A stretch of DNA of 23,364 bases from CAIVSN01 sp040383945 (GCA_040383945.1 JBEICN010000012.1:1-23364); one strand, 5' to 3'. Shown: positions 9,411 through 16,609, numbered from the stretch's first letter. The notes: generated by a model from the letters alone, not told the origin. Translations and numbers: made by a program.

Positions 9411-10385
9411 CTAAAAAATTACATCTTTTTCAAAAATCACTCACTCAGGCTTGGAGCGAATGCCCGTGCCCAGAAAACTTGCATTTCCTCGAAATATGGC
9501 TCATGTGCCGATCTTTTCGAGGTTTTTACTTTTTTGAAAGCTGACATCTTTTTCAAAGATCACTCCGTCTTCTATCTCCACTATTCATGATTGTGCAAAG
9601 TTCACACTTCCTATAAATCTTACTCATGTTCCAATTTTCTTGAGTGTTTTACAATCAAAAAAAATAATATCCTTCTCAAAAACTGTGCCATCTGGAATAT
9701 CTGACCTTTTGCCAGTTTGTACTTCTGCAAGTACTTGAATCCAGTAAGGTTGATCGTCAGGAATTTCCTGAAGTCGTCAGGCTCGACTAAAATCTACCCT
9801 GCCTCAAAACTGTATTCAGTTTGCAAGCTTCTCTAGACTTTTGCATGCAAAAAAGCTGACATCTTTTTCAAAAATCACGCCTCACTCAATCATTTCAAGT
9901 CAAGAATATTCAAAGCTCGCATTTCCCATGCATCTTACTCGTGCTCCGATGCTCTTGAGCGTTCTACAAGATTGAAAGTTTACATCCTTCTCAAAAACTG
10001 TGCCATCTGGAATATCTGACCGTTTGCCAGTTTGTACTTCTGCAAGTACTTGAATCCAGTAAGGTTGATCGTCAGGAATTTCCTGAAGTCATGACTGCCT
10101 AAAATCCACACTTCCCAAAAACTGAACTCACTTCCCTATCTTCTTAAGATGTTGACACCGAGAAAAACTCACATCTTTTTCAAAAATAATCCCATCTGGA
10201 ATCTGAGTAAAAATTTCTCTGATTTGGGCGACTCGAGGATCGGCTTCACTCCTAAACGAAGTTATATCACTGGTAATAAAATATATATCTGATGCGCTCA
10301 AGTTATATTCTTGCCTTCCCTTAATTTCTCTTGTTTTAAGATCAAGAATAAAACATTTCTCATAGAGCCGAGTCACTTCTTTCAT
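9411..10385 (-). CDS. Solenoid-type repeat protein, C-terminal portion
   Basis: A 324-residue frame (TGA as Gly) from ATG 10385. From about residue 62 it has five copies plus a partial sixth of a unit of roughly 41 residues: I-x-[DG]-G-[VI]-[IV]-F-E-K-D-V-x-F, then K-x-L-x-K-I-G, then F-x-G-x-[VA]-x-F. Some copies are separated by a 24-residue insert (IPDDQPYWIQVLAEVQTGKR). The regular hydrophobic spacing suggests a beta-solenoid. The frame stops at TAG inside the last unit (GVIFEKDVIF), so the end looks truncated. It is very probably the continuation of the gene at 10262-11527, shifted by -1 around 10417-10440. It may be one broken gene or a frameshift error. Function unknown. Confidence 0.6.
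9671..9775. repeat. 105-bp near-identical direct repeat, copy 1
   Basis: Matches 9986-10090 over 105 bp with a single mismatch (T at 9707 against G). The offset is 315 bp, exactly 105 codons, so both copies are in the same frame inside the solenoid repeat region. Confidence 0.9.
9986..10090. repeat. 105-bp near-identical direct repeat, copy 2
   Basis: Partner of 9671-9775. It encodes the IPDDQPYWIQVLAEVQTGKR insert and the start of the next IPDGTVFEK unit. The other protein repeats in the gene have diverged much more at DNA level, so this pair looks recently duplicated or gene-converted. Confidence 0.9.
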
Positions 10386-11527
10386 GTCTTTGGTAGTCTT
10401 TTGGTATTTCTCATATCCTCCGAGATGTTTTCATGTTGATCCATGATATCTATGAGGACTGACTCAAGCTCTTGACCTGTATCTATGCCACGAATTTCAG
10501 TAATTACCGTATCAGTCATACTTATGGCAATGCGAGGCTCTGTGGCATTACCCTGAGCGTTTAGCGTATAGTAGACATAGAAGTCTCAGATCAAGAGCTG
10601 ATGAAGTGCGAATGCTCTCTCAGCCGTACACCATCAAGTTCATTTTCATCGAATCGCATTTTTCAATATGAATGCACTTGATCATTTTTCATATTTTACC
10701 CACTTTCCCATGGTGGTACTACGATCAATCGATCCTATAGCTTCAGTCTGCGCAAAAGCATAGAGCTCTGAGAATCGCTTTGCTCAAAGCAGTGCATTTG
10801 CGAGACCTACCAAAACTGTTTTATTATATTTTCCAACAAATACGGTCTCATCTACTCCATTCGTTATCGTATCATATACCCATGCAAGAGATTCCGCATT
10901 AAATTCTGGAAACGAAGCAGTAGTGCGAGGGGTGCGTTTTGTATATTTCTTTTCTCATCGACGAAATTCGCCCATTTTTTGCAGCGAATAGAGCACATAG
11001 CATCGAAACCAAATTGGATACCTATTGGTAGGATCTCGAAGATAGTTCACCCATATGCCAAGGGAGTTTTTCTGTACTTCAGATTTTTCTCTTATGGCTT
11101 CGCGGTACTTATGTAGTACTTGGGGGGCGGAAAGTTCTTGCACTTCATTCCCCAATCAACGATCTATTGCGATATTTCTTTCAGATCTGTAGAGATCCTG
11201 GGCGAGGGATTCGAGCTGTTCTTGATCTTCCGGATTGATAGATGCGGCGTGTATATATTCTTGCAGGCACATATCTATCTCTTCCTTGGCGCGAGTTGGC
11301 ACCATGCTCGGATGACGGAGTATCGCCTCAATCTGGTCAAATTTTAATCAGAGGATTTCTGGTATGGTCTTTGGAGATTTTCCTCGTTTTTTAAGTCGTT
11401 TTCTTTCCTCTTCGGTGATAGCAAGATTTTCAAAAATTCACCGCTTAAGAATATCATAACGCTGGTGCAGAAATGCTTCTCCTGCCTCCTTTGACTGAAT
11501 CAGTACATGTATATCTTTTTGGCGCAT
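10262..11527 (-). CDS. Unknown protein with GTGWCTA motif; N-terminal part of the repeat protein
   Basis: A 421-residue frame (TGA as Gly) from ATG 11527 (MRQKDIHVLIQSKEAGEAF). The first 280 residues are charged and helical. At about residues 270-370 there is a compact region: KWVKYEKGSSAF, then GKGTGWCTA (about 294-302), then GDFYVYYTL, PRIAISM and EIRGIDTGQELE. The two glycines flanking Thr in GTGWCTA's context are TGA-coded. I do not recognise a characterised family. From about 10440 the coding character moves to the -1 frame, where the solenoid repeats continue; the tail in this frame (to TAA at 10264-10262) looks non-coding. So the real product is probably one protein of roughly 700 residues spanning 9411-11527. 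Confidence 0.65.
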
Positions 11528-11714
11528 AGGTTCAACTCAACTCTGAGGAAATTTTCATTTTGGTCAAATATACTACATAATTTATAGAAAACATATATTT
11601 TCTCCAGCTTTTGTGGGGGAATGACCCTGAAATTCGATGGCATGGTTTCGCGGATTATGGATAGGGCGAACTACTGGCTCCAACGATACTGGTTTCCGAT
11701 GGTTTTCCAGTTCG

Positions 11715-11754
11715 AAAATCAGCCGTGGGGGTAGAGACTCGCACGACTGATTTT
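11715..11754. repeat. 13-bp inverted repeat, potential hairpin
   Basis: AAAATCAGCCGTG (11715-11727) and CACGACTGATTTT (11742-11754) pair with one G-U wobble around a 14-nt loop. The A-rich 5' side and T-rich 3' side would suit a bidirectional terminator, but the stem could also be a transposon end or a recombination site. Confidence 0.6.
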
Positions 11755-11913
11755 ATGGGTACCGGTCACACTAAAATAATTTATATTCTCCAACTTTCAA
11801 GCCTCTCCTATTCCATGACTGCCCATAGCCCCCCATTTCGGAGGGGTTTGGATATTTTGACTGAAAAGGGTGATCCTCCAGCTCGTGATAGTACAACCCA
11901 CAGCGGATTCTTA

Positions 11914-11957
11914 AAATGAGTGGTTCGAGCAACGCAATGAACGGGGAAATTGGATAG
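11914..11957. repeat. 44-bp direct repeat, left copy flanking the AbiE cassette
   Basis: Begins AAATGAGTGGTTCGAGCAAC and ends ATTGGATAG. It is identical over 44 bp to 13431-13474; the sequences beyond both ends differ between the copies. Confidence 0.95.
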
Positions 11958-12014
11958 CATAAAAGAGATACTTCGATACCACATAAAATTGCACTTATTT
12001 ATTTTATCGTTAAT

Positions 12015-12040
12015 ATAGATACATAAATACATCTATTTAT
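12015..12040 (+). promoter_or_regulatory. Overlapping inverted repeats before abiEi, probable autorepression operator
   Basis: Two inverted repeats end 5 bp before the ATG: ATAGAT/ATCTAT (12015-12020, 12031-12036) and ATAAATA/TATTTAT (12023-12029, 12034-12040). AbiEi proteins are known to repress their own operon by binding inverted repeats in the promoter, so this is the natural candidate operator. A TTGCAC element at about 11991 with a TAATAT-like -10 near 12011 lies just upstream. Confidence 0.45.
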
Positions 12041-12045
12041 ATGAT

Positions 12046-12615
12046 ATGAAGAACTTCGATAAACTTCTTAATTCAGGAAAAACAGTATTCCGATACTCGG
12101 ATATCCGTCTTTTTCTTGAAATAGAAAACCTCAATACTCTCAAATGATTCACCCGAAGAGCGGTCATGGGTAATCTCCTCAAGAAAGTTGCGAATGGAAT
12201 ATATGGTTTCCAGAAATACGATTCCCTAGAACTGGCAGCCAGTCTTAGAAAAAACTCATACATTTCCCTCGAAACGGTTCTACAGAAAGAATGAATCGTT
12301 TTTCAGGATTACTCCAATACCATAACGCTCGTTTCTGATAATACCCTTGAGCGAGAAATCGGAGGAAAACACATTCGATTCTCCAAAATCAAAACTTCCA
12401 TCCTCCTCAATCCCCTTGGAATCGAATATAACGGGAAATATCTCATTGCATCGAGGGAACGAGCCATCTGCGACAGAATCTATCTCTCAGGAAAACAGCA
12501 TCTCGATAGCCTCCACTCTGTTGATTTTGTAAAATTGGTGGAGATTTCAAAGATCTACAACAAAACGACCATTTTACATGTTAAAAATCTCATCCAAGAT
12601 GCTTCGAGCCGATAA
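12046..12615 (+). CDS. abiEi: AbiEi-type antitoxin / transcriptional repressor
   Basis: 189 residues with two internal TGA (Gly) codons, which is why the gene is invisible under the standard code. The N-terminal 60 residues look like a winged helix. SYISLETVLQKEGIVF at about 70-85 and LIASRERAICDRIYLSG at about 144-160 match the AbiEi family patterns (YisleSaLxxxG and A-x-xERAixDxxyL). In type IV AbiE systems this protein neutralises the nucleotidyltransferase toxin without stable binding and represses the operon. The downstream gene overlaps it by 38 bp, the usual toxin-antitoxin arrangement. The ATG lies just after the inverted repeats at 12015-12040. Confidence 0.8.
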
Positions 12616-13318
12616 ACACCGAGAAGTCATGTACTTCATTCTACGAGACATCTTTGCTTCCAAATACGCAAAAAATCTCGCCTTTAAAGGAGGAACTCTC
12701 TGTTATTTTCTCTACAAACTGGACCGTTTTTCGACGGATTTGGATTTCGACTTGGTACTCCCAATCGAGAATGAGAGCGCCTTCTTTCTAGAGTTCACAA
12801 AAATTCTCCAGAAACACGGAACTCTCAAGGAACAATTGAAAAAACGGTCCACATATTTCTTCCTACTCAGCTATGGTACTGAGGATATGAATATTAAAAT
12901 CGAAATAAATACAAGAATCTGGAAGGCAAACAAATACGAGGTAGTGAACTTCTTCGGTACCAGTATTCTTGCCATGGAGAAATCGACCATTTTCGCAAAT
13001 AAGCTCGTGACGGTAATGGATCGAACTCAGCTGGCAAATAGAGATATCTACGATGTCTATTATTTATTTAAACATCTCTTTCCGATCAATGAAGCGGTAA
13101 TTGAAGAGCGGACAGAAAAGAGTTTGCACGAATACTTGATTTCTCTTTTAGAGTTTCTTCGAAAAAATGTAAAAAAGACTAATCTTCTTCAAGGGCTGGG
13201 AGAGGTGCTTGATGCGAAGCAGAAGAGTTTTGTGAAGAATAAGCTTTTGACCGAATTGGAGGGCATTATTGAATTTAAAATCGGGGTAGAGGTGGTAGAT
13301 GATTCTCCTGAAATTTAG
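12578..13318 (+). CDS. abiEii: AbiEii-type nucleotidyltransferase toxin
   Basis: 246 residues, no internal TGA. FKGGTLCYFLYKLDRFSTDL at about residues 38-57, continuing DFDLV, is the nucleotidyltransferase signature (GGT...R-x-S-x-DLDF) of the AbiEii/AbiGii family. LANRDIYDVYYLFKH at about 150-164 matches the conserved RDxYDxxxL segment. Such toxins, including the related MenT enzymes, transfer nucleotides to tRNA or other targets and arrest growth, giving phage defence or element stability. The catalytic residues appear intact. ATG 12599 is an alternative start 7 codons in. That no Gly here is coded by TGA contrasts with its neighbours and could reflect acquisition from a standard-code donor. 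Confidence 0.85.
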   Translation: MLKISSKMLRADKHREVMYFILRDIFASKYAKNLAFKGGTLCYFLYKLDRFSTDLDFDLVLPIENESAFFLEFTKILQKHGTLKEQLKKRSTYFFLLSYGTEDMNIKIEINTRIWKANKYEVVNFFGTSILAMEKSTIFANKLVTVMDRTQLANRDIYDVYYLFKHLFPINEAVIEERTEKSLHEYLISLLEFLRKNVKKTNLLQGLGEVLDAKQKSFVKNKLLTELEGIIEFKIGVEVVDDSPEI

Positions 13319-13430
13319 GGGAAGGTGAATAAGGTTGAAGAAATGTTATAAAAATCTCGAGAAAGCGTCTTAGGCTCATATTGCATGCCAATAATCTAAC
13401 TTGCTCGTTCAAGACCACTGTGAGTTTCTG

Positions 13431-13474
13431 AAATGAGTGGTTCGAGCAACGCAATGAACGGGGAAATTGGATAG
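13431..13474. repeat. 44-bp direct repeat, right copy flanking the AbiE cassette
   Basis: Identical to 11914-11957. The copies are 1,517 bp apart in the same orientation, with the two AbiE genes and their promoter between them. Confidence 0.95.
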
Positions 13475-13645
13475 TAAAAAAAGGATTTCTCTTTAGAAAT
13501 TCCATTTAGAAAAAAATTCGCATTTTTTTCCATTCCATCTCAAAAGATTCCACAATAAACTGTGGAAATCAAGAATCCAGAAGTTTTTGCCATATTTCTT
13601 TTTCAGAAAACCAAGATTAGCTTCGAAGTGTCAAGTCCTCCTTAG

Positions 13646-13689
13646 TGTGCACTTTCTATTTTGGAAGAAGTGTGCACTTTCTATTTTGG
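13646..13689. repeat. Two 19-bp direct repeats, resembling an insertion-sequence end
   Basis: TGTGCACTTTCTATTTTGG occurs at 13646-13664 and 13671-13689 with a 25-bp period. The pair is bracketed by TGTCAA (13629-13634) and its inverse TTGACA (13691-13696). Repeated terminal boxes beginning near TGT are typical of IS21-like element ends, but no transposase is present here. This is an inference from pattern only. Confidence 0.5.
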
Positions 13690-13750
13690 TTTGACAAACA
13701 AAATTTAACGACATCTTTTCATGAGTTGTATACCAAAGTCAACCCATAAG

Positions 13751-13787
13751 AAAATCCTCGAAATGAAAGAATCATGTGGAGGATTTT
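13751..13787 (-). terminator. Probable terminator of the AAA/DUF4143 ATPase gene
   Basis: AAAATCCTC (13751-13759) pairs perfectly with GAGGATTTT (13779-13787) across a 19-nt loop. It lies 15 bp beyond the stop codon of the minus-strand gene. The large loop and short T tract make it a moderate candidate. Confidence 0.5.
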
Positions 13788-13801
13788 AGAGGAACTGGTC
13801 A

Positions 13802-14938
13802 CTAGATCAGAAACTCTCCATAATTCTCCCGATTCACTTCACTATATTCGACACTCGGATAGAGCTCAGAGAAGAGTGATGGTGCGCGAGAATTCTGTGA
13901 TCTCCATTCGATTTCGAAAGCCTGAACTCGTCCTTCCCCGTCCTGCACGAGATCGATCTCCTGCTGATTGGACCCTCGCCAGAAGTGAAGATCTCCGAGG
14001 ATAAAATCATATTCGATATATTTTCTACGTTCTGTGATGAACCAATTCTCCCAGATACTTCATTTGTCGACACGATTCTCTATATCAGAGAACTGATCGA
14101 GAAAAGCATTTCGTATACCGATATCATAAAAATAAACTTTCTGCATTTTTGTGATTTCTTTGCGTTTATTGGTATAAAAAGGAGGGAGCCGATAGATAAT
14201 ATAACTCTTCTCGAGGAGGTCGATATACCGCTCGATCGTACGACTATCCATACCGAGTTCAGCCCCGAGACGAGAAAGAGAAACCTCAGATCCGACCTGG
14301 AGAGCGAGGAGCTTCAGGAGTTTCGAAAGGATATTTGGATTCTTTACTTCTTGGAACTCAAGTATATCTCGATACAGTCCTGATGATGCGAGCTCGAGAA
14401 GTGTCTTCATTTTTTCTCGTGTATCGGTCGAAGATATCACCGCAGGATACATACCATAGCTGAGAAATCCTGCGAGTCTGGTATCGGTCTCATGTCGTCC
14501 GTGACTATCCACAAGTTCAGAGTACGAAATAGGATAGAGCATAAACACTCTCTTCCTCCCTGTCAGAGCCTCAGATGTATGAGAAAGCAGGTGAAAACTC
14601 GAGGATCCTGTCACAAATATGGTCTTCGTATCTTTATAGTGATCGATGAGTATTTTCAGTGTTATAGCGATATTCGGAACTTTCTGTCACTCGTCGATAA
14701 ATATCCATTTCCGGTCCCCGATAGCTCCTATGAGTCTCGGAAAGTCTCGGGAATCGAGCAGATCATAATCAGCAATACGTTCTCAGGAGAGACGGATCAC
14801 TTCCCTCTCGTTCGCATGTTTCGCGAGGATTTGTTCGATCAGAGTTGTTTTTCCTACTTGGCGAGGTCAGACGACCATCAAAACCTTCCCCTGGAACATA
14901 TATGATTCGAGTTCTTTGGTAATTTTACGAGTTATCAT
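13802..14938 (-). CDS. AAA ATPase with DUF4143 domain
   Basis: 378 residues with TGA as Gly. Walker A VVGPRQVGKTT at about residues 22-32, whose first Gly is a TGA; Walker B WIFIDEGQ at about 79-86; a sensor-like VTGSSS follows. The middle contains GMYPAV and LYRDIL, then a winged-helix-like segment (LGAELGMDSRTIERYIDLLEKSY), then the C-terminal nuclease-fold region with NQQEIDLV and AFEIEW. This is the AAA_14/DUF4143 architecture common in archaea and CPR bacteria; its cellular role is not established, though a toxin-antitoxin or defence role has been suggested. The usual FEFKW-type Lys near the C-terminus is Glu here (EIEW). The ATG at 14938 sits 15 bp after a perfect palindrome. Confidence 0.88.
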
Positions 14939-14952
14939 AGCATATTTTATAG

Positions 14953-14983
14953 AAATCTGCATTCGTTATGCAGATTTATTATA
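14953..14983 (-). promoter_or_regulatory. -10 box and perfect 10-bp palindrome before the AAA ATPase
   Basis: A TATAAT (minus strand, 14983-14978) abuts AAATCTGCAT (14953-14962) and ATGCAGATTT (14968-14977), a perfect 10-bp inverted repeat with a 5-nt centre. Transcription would begin within the palindrome, so it may be an operator or a 5' hairpin. The -35 region is poor. Confidence 0.55.
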
Positions 14984-15043
14984 TATAATTGCACTTAAAT
15001 ACAGATATATCTTAGTAAAAAATCATTGTGATGATGAGTTCGT

Positions 15044-15196
15044 ATGGCAAGTAAGGATAGATGAGTATTTGGAGCTCGAGTAGAAAAAGTTCCTTTTGAA
15101 ATGAGCTATCACGGAGTGATTGAGAATTTTATATCTTTTCGTTCTATCAAGTCCCCTTTTTTCGGACAACAATTCTTTGATCTATTTTCCTCTTAA
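15044..15196 (+). CDS. Possible 50-residue protein
   Basis: ATG at 15044 opens a frame to TAA at 15194 with one TGA (Gly): it begins MASKDRGVFGARVEKVPFEM and ends FFGQQFFDLFSS. Its composition is protein-like and it fills an otherwise empty gap, but I recognise no family and see no Shine-Dalgarno sequence. A chance ORF is possible. Confidence 0.38.
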
Positions 15197-15284
15197 AATC
15201 TCTCAGTTTCTCCACTTTTCCACAAATACACTTGGTGGCTTTTTACCGTCTCGCCGCGTTGCGGACGAGTCGGAAGGCTGCGGT

Positions 15285-15301
15285 TTCGAATCCCTCATTC
15301 C
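15285..15301 (+). repeat. Inverted copy of the 3' end of tRNA-Gln
   Basis: TTCGAATCCCTCATTCC at 15285-15301 is the exact reverse complement of 15364-15380, the T-arm and acceptor 3' strand of the tRNA-Gln gene. No matching 5' acceptor half is found upstream, so it is not a full tRNA. It may be the remnant of a tRNA gene or of an integration site. Confidence 0.7.
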
Positions 15302-15311
15302 TACAACGCCG

Positions 15312-15353
15312 ATCATAAAAAAACGGACCGCAAGGGCCCGGATTTTTTATGAT
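15312..15353 (-). terminator. Strong bidirectional intrinsic terminator after tRNA-Gln
   Basis: ATCATAAAAAA and TTTTTTATGAT flank a GC core (CGGGCC, loop CTTGC, GGTCCG on the minus strand, with one G-U pair). The T tract follows the stem on the tRNA strand, 7 bp past the tRNA 3' end. The symmetric A/T arms let it act in both directions. Confidence 0.85.
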
Positions 15354-15360
15354 ATTTTGG

Positions 15361-15431
15361 TTGGGAATGAGGGATTCGAACCCCCGATGCCGGATTCAGA
15401 GTCCGGAGCCTTACCACTTGGCGAATTCCCA
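15361..15431 (-). tRNA. tRNA-Gln (anticodon CUG)
   Basis: A 71-nt cloverleaf on the minus strand: acceptor TGGGAAT pairs with ATTCCCA, the D-arm contains GCCAAGTGGTAAGGC, the anticodon stem is CCGGA/TCCGG around loop CTCTGAA (anticodon at 15397-15399), and the T-arm is GGGGG-TTCGAAT-CCC-like. CCA is not encoded. It reads CAG codons. A strong terminator follows. Confidence 0.92.
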
Positions 15432-15574
15432 AAATAGATGGGGCAGATAATAGTAAAAATATGCGTATTGGCAAATATTTAGGAGCAAAGAATCTAGAAA
15501 ACAAAAACAGCCAAGCAAAACCGCTCGAATACACTACATACTTGTGCAACCAAAATAATCTATCACAAATTCAT

Positions 15575-16264
15575 CTACTGCTCTTGAGTGTTTTCACGAG
15601 TTCGCAAAGCCCGAAGTTGTGCATAAAGAGGGTCGTTCTTGAACAGGTGATTCTCCCACATATCAAGCCGACCTAGTACATCAAGTGTTGAATACTGAGC
15701 CTCATCTTCCTCGGATAATTCTTTCACATGCATCGATTCTATATCAGCAAGCAGGTCAAGCAAAGCAGGACTCACGCCGAATGGAGGAAATTGATCGATA
15801 GTATGAGTGAGATCGGGCAATTCGAAATCGATGGCTTGCGAATCAGACAGTTCAATTTCGGCGACTCGAGCATCTGACGACGGCTTCAAAATCTTTTTCA
15901 CTCGAGCTTCGATTTCTGATTTTTTATACAAAGCATATCTCAACTTATGCATGCGCAAAAGCTCCTTGACATGTGAATTTGCATTTGGATAGTGAAAATC
16001 TCTGTAGGCCACTTCTTGAATAGCAGTATCATACGCAAATTCAGAACCAGAGAAAAGGTGTCGCTCTGCTGCAATTTCAATTCGGTCATTCGTATCTGGG
16101 CGGTTTAAAAAATCTTCAAAAGCAATGAATTCGTCTTCAGAAATTTTTGTCGCTGAAGACCGTACAACATCTCTAATTGGAGGAAATTGCCCCTGATTTT
16201 GTGTAACTCGATTTGCCATACTTCCATCGCTCATATTCACTTGCGATGCAATGTTTCAGTTCAT
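15575..16264 (-). CDS. Acidic cytoplasmic protein of unknown function
   Basis: 229 residues from ATG 16264 (MNGNIASQVN, one TGA-coded Gly). A shorter start at GTG 16240 is possible, but the promoter at 16286-16314 favours the longer one. It is rich in Asp and Glu, with no signal peptide or TM segment. The middle (HVKELLRMHKLRYALYKKSEIEARVKK, split here: HVKELLRMHK then LRYALYKK) is helical and basic; the C-terminal part contains SPALLDLLADIE and LGRLDMWENHL. No family recognised. It is divergent from the two-TM protein gene at 16336. Confidence 0.7.
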
Positions 16265-16285
16265 AAAAATATATTAAACAATAAG

Positions 16286-16314
16286 ATTATATCATTTATT
16301 CTTTTTTTGAGCAA
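16286..16314 (-). promoter_or_regulatory. Promoter of the acidic protein gene
   Basis: On the minus strand TTGCTC (16314-16309), 17-bp spacer, TATAAT (16291-16286). The start would fall near 16280, about 16 nt before ATG 16264, leaving an almost leaderless mRNA. Confidence 0.7.
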
Positions 16315-16335
16315 GAAAACTTGTATTATAACCAT

Positions 16336-16593
16336 ATGATTGCAAATATTTTTTTCTGACTCCTGCTCAGTGGTGGAGGAATTGTCATTCTCAAATACCG
16401 TAGAACGATTCACGAATGGACGGGTGGGTGGTGATGGGCAGAACATTATCTCGGAAGATGAGGGACTATGACCGCCCTGTGTCTGATTGCTTGCCTCATG
16501 ATCGGTCTAGGGGTGGTAAAATTCTTCGGCAAACTTGATCTTGGCGCCGACCACCGAGCCTCACCTCAATTACAACAGAATGTGACACAATAA
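16336..16593 (+). CDS. Small two-TM membrane protein
   Basis: 85 residues with three TGA (Gly) codons, so it is hidden under the standard code. MIANIFFGLLLSGGGIVIL forms a first TM helix, then a basic, Trp-rich loop (KYRRTIHEWTGGWGWAEHY), then a second TM helix around MTALCLIACLMIGLGVV and a polar tail. It precedes the S41 protease by 16 bp on the same strand, so they are probably co-transcribed. A TATTAT -10-like box lies about 10 bp upstream of the ATG. Function unknown. Confidence 0.7.
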
Positions 16594-16609
16594 TTTTACA
16601 CTCGCACAC

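Larger units (their letters stand above)
11528..12045. other. 518-bp stretch without a convincing gene
   Basis: No frame here has family likeness even with TGA as Gly. One plus-strand frame (11725-12018) and one minus-strand frame (11808-12032) are open but look like chance ORFs. The stretch holds a 13-bp inverted repeat (11715-11754), the first 44-bp direct repeat (11914-11957) and the AbiE promoter/operator. It appears to be the left flank of a mobile or exchangeable cassette. Confidence 0.5.
13319..13801. other. 483-bp stretch without a gene; right flank of the AbiE cassette
   Basis: No gene-like frame on either strand. It contains the right 44-bp direct repeat, a pair of 19-bp direct repeats bounded by TGTCAA and TTGACA, and the terminator of the minus-strand ATPase. 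Confidence 0.5.

Noticed and set aside
9411..10385. CRISPR-like array suggested by recurring segments in the repeat gene
   Set aside because: Repeats are in-frame protein repeats of about 41 codons, not short identical repeats with unique spacers; no cas genes.
11725..12018. Open plus-strand frame (GTG start, about 97 codons with TGA as Gly)
   Set aside because: Low-complexity translation with no family likeness; it crosses the hairpin, the 44-bp repeat and the AbiE promoter, so it is most likely a chance ORF.
15222..15301. Possible second tRNA (Ser/Leu-like, long variable arm) on the plus strand
   Set aside because: Only the T-arm/3' end is recognisable; there is no complementary 5' acceptor strand or anticodon arm.
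15120..15437. Plus-strand frame of 105 codons ending ...GALPLGEFPK
   Set aside because: It is the antisense of tRNA-Gln and its terminator; the GFEPP-type peptide is a known artefact of translating tRNA genes.
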